A model generated the notes under the pieces. It had not been told where the DNA came from and did no database searches. It worked only from the letters and a program-made list of their open reading frames with translations. Source: Cellvibrio sp. (lineage in GTDB: Bacteria; Pseudomonadota; Gammaproteobacteria; Pseudomonadales; Cellvibrionaceae). From it: a stretch of DNA of 5,671 nt. Positions 1-5,671 of this stretch are shown piece after piece (position 1 is the stretch's first letter; every line of letters begins with the position of its first letter). Location of the stretch: positions 7,597 through 13,267 of the forward strand of contig DQHS01000094.1 in NCBI GenBank assembly GCA_003524365.1. The letters are read 5' to 3'. Both the position numbers and the translations under genes were made by a program.

Positions 1-9
1 TTTTAACCC

Positions 10-31
10 TCCGGGTATTTTTTTACCCGGA
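10..31 (+). terminator. Candidate intrinsic terminator hairpin of an upstream gene
   Basis: CCGGGTA at 11-17 and TACCCGG at 24-30 form a perfect 7-bp stem, extended to 8 bp by T10-A31, around a loop of six T. The stem is GC-rich and stable. The downstream tract is only ATTTCCC, so the poly-U part of a classic rho-independent terminator is weak on the plus strand. On the minus strand there is no U tract either (AGGGTTAAAA follows). It may end transcription of a gene to the left of the window and so insulate the CIS cluster. Confidence 0.4.
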
Positions 32-142
32 TTTCCCAAGCCGTTCATTTGCCAACCTTGTGCTTAAAAATAAGCGGTGTGTTCGTCGTTATAAGTTTTC
101 ATTACAAGTCTTCATCCCGCGTTCCCACTACATCTCATCGTC

Positions 143-161
143 AATATTTACCGAAAATATT
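143..161. repeat. AT-rich inverted repeat in the leader
   Basis: AATATTT at 143-149 and AAATATT at 155-161 are perfect 7-base inverted arms separated by ACCGA. As a hairpin it would be weak because it is all A/T. As DNA it has the symmetry expected of a binding site for a dimeric regulator. Such AT-rich repeats also arise by chance, so function is not shown. Confidence 0.3.
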
Positions 162-170
162 TCAGTGATA

Positions 171-183
171 AGGCGTCACGCCT
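171..183. promoter_or_regulatory. GC-rich 13-bp palindrome, possible operator
   Basis: AGGCGTCACGCCT is a perfect palindrome of two 6-base arms around a central C. It lies 118 bases before the start codon of the first CIS gene and 9 bases after the AT-rich inverted repeat. No poly-T follows on the plus strand (AAAAAC instead), which argues against a terminator in that direction. The symmetry and position suit an operator, but no second copy is visible in the window and no regulator can be named. Confidence 0.3.
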
Positions 184-201
184 AAAAACTAATTGCTCAT
201 A

Positions 202-229
202 TTGCGAAGCCAAAATTCGCTGGCATAAG
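202..229 (+). promoter_or_regulatory. Weak sigma-70-like promoter candidate
   Basis: TTGCGA at 202-207 and CATAAG at 224-229 are separated by 16 bases, each matching four of six consensus positions. The site would give a 5' leader of roughly 65 bases before the TTG start. In an AT-rich leader such matches are common, so this is only the best pair I could find by eye. Confidence 0.15.
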
Positions 230-287
230 GCTTGCTACCTCTTGTAGACGATAAATAGCGTTGGATGTAAATAAATAATTTCGCAAT

Positions 288-293
288 AAGGAG
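288..293 (+). promoter_or_regulatory. Strong Shine-Dalgarno supporting a TTG start
   Basis: AAGGAG is a near-ideal Shine-Dalgarno sequence with 8 bases before the TTG at 302. An in-frame TAA at 287-289 rules out any earlier start. The GTG at 298-300 is in a different frame. This site therefore decides the start of the DUF4255 gene. Confidence 0.8.
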
Positions 294-301
294 ATAAGTG
301 T

Positions 302-934
302 TTGGCTTCCTACAAAGCGGTACAAGGCGTTCTTTATGCACTGCGCGATTTTTTAAAATTGCGTATGCAGGACGATTTGGACAAAGTGCTCGAATCACCC
401 GGCGTGAGCATTTTGGGTACCGTTGATTTACGCCAGCCGCCTACTGAATCCAATGGCGAAAACGCGCCGAAGTTAAACAGCATTGGAATCTATTTGCATC
501 GGGTATCGGTTGATCCGTTTGGCCGCAACCGCTATTTACAATCGCGTCTACCTAATACCGCTCCACAGCCAGAGCTCGCCATTAATTTGCATTTATTTTT
601 ACTCGCCTGGACCACTCATGGTGAAAGCGAGGCTGTACTGACTACCTGGGCGATGCAGCAATTGGGCTCAGCGTTGGAATTGGGCTACTCCCACTTACAC
701 AGTTACGATGCGAGCTGGAGTGTGGAGGACGTGATTCAAATCCAGCCGGAAGAAATGAGCACTGAAGATCTATTGCGCATTTGGGACTCGCTGCCCGGCA
801 ATTATATTTTATCGGTCCCGTACATTGTTAAAACCCTGCGTTTGTTGCCCGTGCCTGAAGTAGAAGACGGCAAGCCAGTTACCAGCGTTGTCACACCTTA
901 TTACAGCCGTGGAGAACTTCCGCATGGACGTTAA
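302..934 (+). CDS. DUF4255/Pvc16-family CIS tail terminator or cap protein
   Basis: Likely caps the end of the tube and sheath away from the baseplate in a contractile injection particle. This is the role assigned to Pvc16/Afp16-type proteins carrying the DUF4255 (Pvc16_N) domain. The 210-residue product shows the family pattern almost throughout: an N-terminal helix (residues 3-30), a strand and loop leading to YLHRVSVDPFGRNRYL (64-79), the core PELAINLHLFLLAWT (90-104), a helix at 108-128, and the diagnostic tail IQIQPEEMSTEDLLRIWDSL (145-164) followed by NYILSVPYIVKTLRLLP (167-183). The length fits the single-domain form. Translation starts at TTG, backed by AAGGAG 8 bases upstream and an in-frame stop just before; the next in-frame ATG is at residue 22 and would cut off the first helix. 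The gene overlaps the next by 11 bases, so the two are probably coupled. Family assignment is firm; the exact position in the particle is inferred from relatives. Confidence 0.9.
   Translation: MASYKAVQGVLYALRDFLKLRMQDDLDKVLESPGVSILGTVDLRQPPTESNGENAPKLNSIGIYLHRVSVDPFGRNRYLQSRLPNTAPQPELAINLHLFLLAWTTHGESEAVLTTWAMQQLGSALELGYSHLHSYDASWSVEDVIQIQPEEMSTEDLLRIWDSLPGNYILSVPYIVKTLRLLPVPEVEDGKPVTSVVTPYYSRGELPHGR
911..914 (+). promoter_or_regulatory. Internal Shine-Dalgarno for the overlapping second gene
   Basis: GGAG inside the last codons of the DUF4255 gene lies 9 bases before the ATG at 924. It selects that ATG over the upstream in-frame TTG at 888, which would enlarge the overlap to 47 bases. The arrangement suggests that ribosomes finishing the first gene re-initiate on the second. 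Confidence 0.65.
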
Positions 935-1829
935 TGCGCAACTGCTGGAGACTCGCTGGTATCAGGCTGAAAACTGCCTCTGGTTATTTGATGCAACCGG
1001 CGCTGCCGCGCTGCATAAGCCGGGCATTCAAAAACAATTAACGGTCAACATTCTACGCACCATACCTAAGTTACATTTTTCCTTGATCAATAAAGGTCAT
1101 CGTATTGCGATCATGTTGCCGCAACACGCTGGGCGCAACAAAGAAAAGAGTAAAGATACCCTGCGCGCGAGCAATCCTGGTTTGAGTATTACTATTGAAC
1201 AATTGCCGGTCACGCCTGCTGAATTACAGCAAGGTGCAGCATTATTAACACGTATCGAAGGCACTCTGGTTGATCCCACTCGCCAATTTAATTCGCGCTG
1301 GTTCGGCCGCGATTTGTTCGCGCTGGATGCAGCACACCTTGAACAAAATGCAATCGGTTTATTTCGCCACACCCAGGCAACGGCTCTGAGCGTTGGCGGG
1401 AGTTTGCGCGGCAATCTGCAATTGGAATCGGGTGAGGCAGTGCCCTGGGCGATAGTAAGTTTGAGCTTGCAGTTACAACTACCCGAGCCGGAAGACGGTG
1501 AAGAGGCTCCACCACCTGCACCGATAGTTCTGGTGCAGGCGCAGGCCAATCAGTTTGGCGATTTCGTATTGCCTTTAAATGAATTGCCTGCCGCAGAATT
1601 TGATATGCCGGTACCGATTTACCGTGCGCAGTTGCGCGTGCAGCGCTGCGCAATCAAATCCGATCTGCCCGACCCGGATGATCTGCAAGACCTTAACGTA
1701 TTAGAACTGCTACCCGAAGACGATGCAGCGATTTTTGCAGCCAGTATTAGCGTTGACGTGCGGCCCGGCGAACATCGGCAATTATACAGTCACCAGCAGT
1801 CCGCGCTTTTGGTAAAACCCAGTGGATAA
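924..1829 (+). CDS. CIS-associated protein with carboxypeptidase-regulatory-like beta domain
   Basis: I do not recognise a named family for the whole 301-residue product. Residues 1-110 are a mixed region starting MDVNAQLLETRWYQAENCLW and with a predicted strand at HRIAIMLPQ (59-67). A basic patch RNKEKSK (71-77) follows. Residues 154-220 resemble a carboxypeptidase regulatory-like (transthyretin-type) beta-sandwich, with GGSLRGNL (158-165), GEAVPWAIVSLSL (170-182) and ANQFGDFVLPL (208-218). That fold is interrupted by an acidic, proline-rich stretch, PEPEDGEEAPPPAP (187-200). A second acidic segment spans 248-267. There is no signal peptide or membrane segment, so it should be cytoplasmic or particle-associated. 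ATG at 924 is chosen for its GGAG and spacing. The 11-base overlap with the DUF4255 gene suggests a matched amount and perhaps a shared complex at the tail cap. It could instead be an assembly factor. The domain call is by eye and modest; the gene itself is secure. Confidence 0.7.
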   Translation: MDVNAQLLETRWYQAENCLWLFDATGAAALHKPGIQKQLTVNILRTIPKLHFSLINKGHRIAIMLPQHAGRNKEKSKDTLRASNPGLSITIEQLPVTPAELQQGAALLTRIEGTLVDPTRQFNSRWFGRDLFALDAAHLEQNAIGLFRHTQATALSVGGSLRGNLQLESGEAVPWAIVSLSLQLQLPEPEDGEEAPPPAPIVLVQAQANQFGDFVLPLNELPAAEFDMPVPIYRAQLRVQRCAIKSDLPDPDDLQDLNVLELLPEDDAAIFAASISVDVRPGEHRQLYSHQQSALLVKPSG

Positions 1830-1897
1830 CAATTATCGTGCGGACAATTTTTTTCGATTGCATATTCGTGTTTATTTTTTGAATTTTTCAGCCCATT

Positions 1898-1904
1898 GAG
1901 GGAG
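1898..1904 (+). promoter_or_regulatory. Shine-Dalgarno of the sheath gene
   Basis: GAGGGAG, with the GGAG part 7 bases before the ATG at 1912, is a strong ribosome binding site, in line with the high protein amount a sheath requires. It fixes the start, since the APGVFVEEV motif of sheath N-termini begins at residue 6 of this frame. Confidence 0.7.
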
Positions 1905-1911
1905 ACAACAA

Positions 1912-4128
1912 ATGTCTGAATATCTAGCGCCAGGTGTGTTTGTTGAAGAGGTGAGTTTCAGGTCCAAGTCGATTGAAGGGGTGGGCACCAGTGTATGCGG
2001 TATGGTGGGGCCTACACGGTTTGGACCGGTGCGTGGCACACCTGAAGTTGTCACCAGTTACGGTGAATTTGAAAAAGTATTTGGTGATCCTGCACCATTG
2101 AAATTTAAAACTGAGACAAGCGACATTACAGTCCCCAATTATTCTGCGCTGGCAGCGCGTGCTTTTTTTGAGAATAGCGGCAAGCAATTATATTTCACCC
2201 GCATTCTTGCTGGTGGTAATGATACCAATGCTTACGGCACTGGCGGCTCGGCAGCGGTGGCTAAAGCTGTTGCTGCTGGTGCCAATATCAGCTTTGAAGC
2301 TCGCTACCCTGGTAGTGGCGGCAATCTGGATGTGCAAATTATTTGGCAAGATCAGGAAAACTTATTTCGCAGCCGCAGCTTTGTCAATTTCGATTTGATT
2401 CCGAATGATGCTGAAGGTGTTATTACAACTAAAGCTATCGCAGAGGCCGATTTTATTGGCGATCCCACCTTTGCGTCCGATAAGTTCCCGCTTAAGCAAC
2501 TCACCGCGCTGGTGAAAAAGACGGCCGCCGGATTTGAGTTTTTATCGGATAGCAAAAAAGAAGTTGTCGATACCGATGATGTCGCAGCAACGCTTACCGA
2601 TACTTTATCGACGGGTATTAAAAAGGCATCACTGGCGACCCTCGCTTTTGAATTTAAACAAGTGTGGATCAATACTCCCGCAGGTGGTGCCGCTGCTACG
2701 GGTAGTGATTTCGAATTGGTGTTGAATTCTGCACTGGATGTGACGCGCTTTATTACGCCGGAGCCGATTAATAACAAGCTGTTGCGTGGCACCTTGAATG
2801 AAGGTTCGCTCTCGCTCAAGGTGTTAGCCAAGGGCGCTGTGCCCGAGACGCCCGAGTTAAAAGATATTCCGCTCGCGGTCTTTGCCGCGTTCCCCAGTTC
2901 TGTGAAGTCGTTGAAGTTGCAGCGTGATTTTTCGCTGATTGCTATTCGCCGTAAAAAAACCTTGAAGGAACCGGATGGAAAAATCGGCATGGGCGAAACC
3001 ATTTATGCATCGCCGCTGTTGTCGTTGGATGAAGACGAAACCAATTTTATCGGCAGAGTGTTACAGCGCGATCCGCAAAAGAAAGTGGATCAACTCACGC
3101 TGCCATTGGTAAGTCATGCAACCCCCGGCACTAGCGCGGCGGATTTATTTAAGGATTTATATAAACTCTTTAACACGGGCGCGCTTAACCCCACGGATTT
3201 ATTGGAAGAGCCGCGCCATATAATTGCACTGACGGGCGGCAGCGATGGCGATTTTCCGCTCGCACTTGATTACGCCGGTGAAAGCGACGAGCAGGGGCCG
3301 ACCGGATTTGCGGCGCTGGAAAATGTTGAGGATGTTTCCATAGTCGCAACACCTGCTGCTGTTATAGATCCATCCCAGCACCAAGCGATCGCAGTGGAGA
3401 TGGAAAAACACTGCGTCAAAATGCGTTACCGTTTTGGTTTGATTGATAGCCCGCAAGACGCGTCGCTCGGTGAGATACAAGCCTTCCGCAATAATTTCGA
3501 TAATTCCCGTTTAGCGCTTTACGCCCCCTGGGTTATAGCCTCAGACCCGACTGGTGCGCAGGACAATATCGCGGTGCCGCCGTCCGGTTTTATTGCTGGC
3601 ATTTATGCGCGCACAGATGTGGATCGCGGTGTGCACAAAGCACCTGCTAATACACCGGTGTTGGGCGCGCTGCGCTTTTCGCAAGACATCAATAAATTTC
3701 AACAAGAATTGCTCAACCCTAAAGGCATTAATGCATTGCGGTCTTTCAGCGGGCGCGGTCATCAAGTGTGGGGCGGGCGCACACTCTCCAGCGATCCGGA
3801 ATGGAAATACGTTAACGTTCGCCGCTATTTCCTGTACCTCGAACGCTCCATCGAAAAAGGTTCGCAGTGGGCGGTGTTTGAGCCCAATGGCGAACGCCTC
3901 TGGGCCAATCTGGTTACTACCGTGGAAAGTTTTTTATTTAACGAATGGAAAAATGGTCGCCTGCTGGGTGCGCAACCGGCAGCGGCTTATTTCGTGCGCT
4001 GTGATCGCACCACCATGAGCCAGAACGATTTGGACAATGGCCGCCTGGTCTGCGAAGTGGGCGTAGCAGCATTAACCCCGGCTGAGTTTGTCGTATTCAG
4101 AATCGGCCAAAAAACAGCAGATGCCTGA
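1912..4128 (+). CDS. Contractile tail sheath protein, long form
   Basis: Forms the contractile outer tube that shortens and drives the inner tube into the target. The N-terminus has the sheath hallmark YLAPGVFVEEV (4-14) and IEGVGTS (21-27), followed by TPEVVTSYGEFEKVFGDP (43-60) and ALAARAFFENSGKQLYFTRI (79-98). The sheath core resumes at HIIALTGGSDG (436-446), with LENVEDVSIVATPA (469-482), VEMEKHCVKMRYRFGLIDSP (495-514), LALYAPWV (534-541) and VPPSGFIAGIYARTDVDRGV (555-574). The C-terminal sheath domain is unmistakable: WKYVNVRRYFLYLERSIEKG (631-650), WANLVTTVESFLFNEWKNG (664-682) and a final strand VGVAALTPAEFVVFRIGQ (716-733) of the type that links neighbouring subunits. At 738 residues it is much longer than minimal sheaths of about 400-500; the extra length is mostly residues 105-435, probably surface-exposed domains. 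The tube gene follows after 16 bases, as usual for this pair. The name is secure; the role of the inserted region is unknown. Confidence 0.96.
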   Translation: MSEYLAPGVFVEEVSFRSKSIEGVGTSVCGMVGPTRFGPVRGTPEVVTSYGEFEKVFGDPAPLKFKTETSDITVPNYSALAARAFFENSGKQLYFTRILAGGNDTNAYGTGGSAAVAKAVAAGANISFEARYPGSGGNLDVQIIWQDQENLFRSRSFVNFDLIPNDAEGVITTKAIAEADFIGDPTFASDKFPLKQLTALVKKTAAGFEFLSDSKKEVVDTDDVAATLTDTLSTGIKKASLATLAFEFKQVWINTPAGGAAATGSDFELVLNSALDVTRFITPEPINNKLLRGTLNEGSLSLKVLAKGAVPETPELKDIPLAVFAAFPSSVKSLKLQRDFSLIAIRRKKTLKEPDGKIGMGETIYASPLLSLDEDETNFIGRVLQRDPQKKVDQLTLPLVSHATPGTSAADLFKDLYKLFNTGALNPTDLLEEPRHIIALTGGSDGDFPLALDYAGESDEQGPTGFAALENVEDVSIVATPAAVIDPSQHQAIAVEMEKHCVKMRYRFGLIDSPQDASLGEIQAFRNNFDNSRLALYAPWVIASDPTGAQDNIAVPPSGFIAGIYARTDVDRGVHKAPANTPVLGALRFSQDINKFQQELLNPKGINALRSFSGRGHQVWGGRTLSSDPEWKYVNVRRYFLYLERSIEKGSQWAVFEPNGERLWANLVTTVESFLFNEWKNGRLLGAQPAAAYFVRCDRTTMSQNDLDNGRLVCEVGVAALTPAEFVVFRIGQKTADA

Positions 4129-4144
4129 TTAACGGAGAAATTTT

Positions 4145-4612
4145 ATGTCAAAAAAACGTCCTACTCCCTATTCCGCATTTAATTTTTTAGTGGGCATAGA
4201 TGGCATCGACGAAATGGATTATGTCGGCGGATTCTCCGAAGTATCCGGTTTGAATGCTGAAGTCACTATGGCCGAATATCGCGCGGGAAATGCCAAGGTA
4301 AATTATGTATCCAAAGTGCCCGGCGTCAATAAAAGCGGCGATGTCACTTTAAAACGCGGCGTAATCGGCAGCGATAATATTTTTAAATGGTTGAACCTTG
4401 CACGCAGCGGCGACCTGAATGCCAAAAAAGATTCAGTCACCATTAAATTGCTTAACGAACAGCGCGATGACACACCGGTAGTAACCTGGACATTAAAAGG
4501 CGTCACGCCGATCAAATGGACTGGGCCTACACTCACCGCCAAAGGTGGCGGTGATGTGGCGATGGAAGAGCTGGTGTTATCGGTGGAATATATTGAGCAA
4601 TCGGGCGAGTAA
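4145..4612 (+). CDS. CIS inner tube protein (T4 gp19 / phage tail tube family)
   Basis: Subunit of the rigid inner tube that is expelled on sheath contraction. The 155-residue product matches the gp19-like family along its length: YSAFNFLVGIDG (9-20), the conserved VGGFSEVSGLNAEV (27-40), AEYRAGNA (43-50), then KVPGVNKSGDVTLKRGVIGS (57-76) and IFKWLNLARSG (79-89). The second half continues with SVTIKLLNE (97-105), PVVTWTLKGVTPIKWTGPTL (111-130) and AMEELVLSVEYIEQSG (139-154). Length is typical for a CIS tube monomer. GGAG at 4134-4137 lies 7 bases before the ATG. The close link to the sheath gene suggests one transcript, so tube and sheath can be made in matched amounts. Only one tube gene is visible; several extracellular CIS clusters carry more than one, and others may lie outside the window. 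Confidence 0.96.
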   Translation: MSKKRPTPYSAFNFLVGIDGIDEMDYVGGFSEVSGLNAEVTMAEYRAGNAKVNYVSKVPGVNKSGDVTLKRGVIGSDNIFKWLNLARSGDLNAKKDSVTIKLLNEQRDDTPVVTWTLKGVTPIKWTGPTLTAKGGGDVAMEELVLSVEYIEQSGE

Positions 4613-4614
4613 TA

Positions 4615-5671
4615 ATGAATTTTCATTTTGGTCGAGTCAGTCTTTTGCCCGAAACGCGTTTGCATCGCACGCCGCTGTTTGATGTAGCGATGATAGGGCA
4701 TTTAGAGCGCGATGCATCGCTGGATTACTTATTCAGTAATTCGGCGATGCTCGATGATATGCGCATGGCAGGCTACAGTGATCTGTTGGATTTACTGCGC
4801 GCCGAATATGAAAACACAGAACAGCCATTGCGCGCACATCCACTGCAGGGGTTGCCGATTCCGCTGCGCAGTTTGGAAGAGTTTCAACAATTATTTTCGC
4901 TGCCAAGCTCAGTGTCTGAGGGTGAAAAATTTGTCAGTCGTCTAGGTGGTAATTATCCGTGGCTCCCTATTGCGATTGACGATTTTTTTCAAGCGGAGGT
5001 TATGAAACTGCCACGGCGACTGTGGATTGTTGTGGTGGCGCAAGCACAGGGTTCAGCCGCTTTTCTTACACCGGATTCAGCCGTGCCACCGGCGAGTAAT
5101 GCGCAGCCTGATTTGGTTTTGAGATCGCGCGCGCGCGCAGAGCAAATTGCAGAATTGTTGCAGCGTCAGCCCGCACTTTTGCGCGCATTGGATTTACCCA
5201 ATCTAGGCCTGCTGTGTTTGCCCGATTTTGAACGTGTGCATATTCCTCCGTCTCTAACACATATTCCGCGTTTACGTGTTGCTAATCCGGTACCCGCATT
5301 TTTACCTTGCGGAACTAATAGTAATGATGGCATCGCAGAAGTCAGTCCTCCCCAAACTGCGCAGCCAGATGAATCGATTTATTTCGTCACACATTTACAG
5401 CGGCTTTTGCGTGTGATCGCAGCATTCCGACGCGATATTAATTTGTTACTCGCATTTCCGTTTGATGTTAATCGCAATGCGGAATTACCGCAGTATTCAC
5501 AACTGGCGATAACGCAATTGGATCAGTGGAAGCAGGGTGCCGACGCGCACTTGCTGCGCCACGTGCAATTAGTATTTCCCTATTTACAAGATGCGCGCGG
5601 CAATTTGAGTTCCCCCTGCGCACTGCTAGCCGGTAAAACACTTGTGTCTGCATCTACGCGCGGCGAGTTAT
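4615..5671 (+). CDS. Divergent tail-sheath-like protein (5' part; runs off window end)
   Basis: The frame opens at ATG in a TAATAATG junction with the tube gene (3'-most stop base shared with the start) and stays open for 352 full codons to the edge. A stop at 4594-4596 prevents any earlier start. Only a weak GGGCGAG lies in front, so initiation may depend on termination of the tube gene. Parts of the product follow the sheath order: PIPLRSLEEFQQLFSLP (81-97) and IAIDDFFQAEVMKLPRRLWI (119-138) parallel the EFEKVFGDP and AARAFFENSGKQLYFTRI parts of the main sheath. Further on, LDLPNLGLLCLPD (192-204) parallels NVEDVSIVATP; LQRLLRVIAAFRRDINLLLA (261-280) parallels the MEKHC..RFGLIDSP helix and strand; and HVQLVFPYLQDARGNLSSPC (316-335) parallels LALYAPWVIASDPTGAQDN with VPPSGF. 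It lacks the long insertion of the main sheath and has a different first 75 residues, without the PGVFVEEV hallmark. The match is by eye and weak in identity; a baseplate-adaptor or unrelated CIS protein remains possible. Confidence 0.7.
   Translation, partial: MNFHFGRVSLLPETRLHRTPLFDVAMIGHLERDASLDYLFSNSAMLDDMRMAGYSDLLDLLRAEYENTEQPLRAHPLQGLPIPLRSLEEFQQLFSLPSSVSEGEKFVSRLGGNYPWLPIAIDDFFQAEVMKLPRRLWIVVVAQAQGSAAFLTPDSAVPPASNAQPDLVLRSRARAEQIAELLQRQPALLRALDLPNLGLLCLPDFERVHIPPSLTHIPRLRVANPVPAFLPCGTNSNDGIAEVSPPQTAQPDESIYFVTHLQRLLRVIAAFRRDINLLLAFPFDVNRNAELPQYSQLAITQLDQWKQGADAHLLRHVQLVFPYLQDARGNLSSPCALLAGKTLVSASTRGEL

Larger units (their letters stand above)
1..301. other. Non-coding leader upstream of the CIS cluster
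   Basis: No reading frame here looks like a protein of a known family. The region is AT-rich and carries a strong hairpin at its left edge, two short inverted repeats at 143-161 and 171-183, and a Shine-Dalgarno site just before the first gene. A minus-strand frame covering 189-398 overlaps the conserved DUF4255 start and has no recognisable motif, so I read it as a shadow. The promoter of the cluster most probably lies here, because this is the only sizeable gap before the first gene, but no sigma-70 promoter with good matches in both boxes is evident. Confidence 0.6.

Noticed and set aside
189..398. Minus-strand frame of 69 codons overlapping the start of the DUF4255 gene
   Set aside because: It overlaps a firmly assigned family N-terminus, has no recognisable motif, and its composition looks like read-through of the opposite strand.
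888..923. TTG at 888 as start of the second gene
   Set aside because: It would enlarge the overlap to 47 bases and has no good Shine-Dalgarno, whereas the ATG at 924 has GGAG at 9 bases.
1097..1653. Two long minus-strand frames inside the second gene
   Set aside because: They lie opposite a gene with a good start and coding character, carry no domain signature, and are rich in the Ser, Arg and Cys typical of shadow frames.
1831..1854. AATT..AATT hairpin followed by seven T in the gap before the sheath gene
   Set aside because: It resembles a terminator in outline, but the stem is only four A/T pairs, a mismatch and two more pairs, so it is too weak to call. The gap could still hold a processing site or a second promoter; TTGCAT at 1858-1863 has no good -10 partner.
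2352..3002. 216-codon minus-strand frame within the sheath gene
   Set aside because: The sheath frame is continuous and conserved on both sides, and the minus-strand product has no family features.
3554..4018. 154-codon plus-strand frame inside the sheath gene
   Set aside because: It overlaps the most conserved C-terminal sheath domain in another frame and its product is rich in Cys and Arg with no motif.
4712..4945. 77-codon plus-strand frame at the start of the last gene
   Set aside because: The frame from 4615 is open to the window end and shows sheath-like blocks; the 77-codon product is rich in Cys, Trp and His, as in shadow frames.
5126..5138. Alternating CG run of 13 bases
   Set aside because: It encodes Ser-Arg-Ala-Arg-Ala in frame and is too short to claim a structural or phase-variable role.
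1..5671. CRISPR array, tRNA, rRNA, insertion sequence or attachment site
   Set aside because: No regularly spaced repeats, cloverleaf, transposase frame or flanking direct repeats were seen.

Overview
The window holds the structural start of a contractile injection system (CIS) cluster, the phage-tail-like machines that include extracellular CIS such as the Photorhabdus virulence cassette and antifeeding prophage. All five supported genes lie on the plus strand. In order they are a DUF4255/Pvc16-type tail-terminator or cap protein, an unfamiliar beta-rich protein, a large contractile sheath protein, a gp19-type inner tube protein, and the 5' part of a gene that I read as a second, divergent sheath-like protein. 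That last gene runs off the right edge with no stop codon. No replication, integration, capsid, portal or terminase genes are visible, which favours a domesticated tail-like particle over a complete prophage, although the window is short.

Layout: bases 1-301 contain no convincing gene. They hold a strong hairpin at the left edge (10-31), two small inverted repeats (143-161 and 171-183) and a clear ribosome binding site. Bases 302-934 encode the DUF4255 protein from a TTG start. The next gene (924-1829) overlaps it by 11 bases and is probably translationally coupled. An 82-base gap precedes the sheath gene (1912-4128). The tube gene (4145-4612) follows 16 bases later. The last gene starts at 4615 in a TAATAATG junction and is open for 352 complete codons to the window end.

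How the genes work together: the tube protein should stack into the rigid inner tube, and the sheath polymerises around it in an extended state and contracts to drive the tube into a target. The DUF4255 protein is expected to close the end of the tube/sheath distal to the baseplate. The unfamiliar second gene, tightly coupled to it, may be a partner in the cap, but this is inference. The sheath-like protein at the right edge may be a specialised sheath ring or adaptor. Spike, baseplate, AAA ATPase and cargo genes would be expected to the right of the window.

Organism: base composition is near balanced by eye, codon use mixes AT- and GC-ending codons, and Shine-Dalgarno sites are clear. This suits a Gram-negative bacterium, perhaps a gammaproteobacterium of the Cellvibrio type. 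That is an impression, and nothing in the window fixes the taxonomy.
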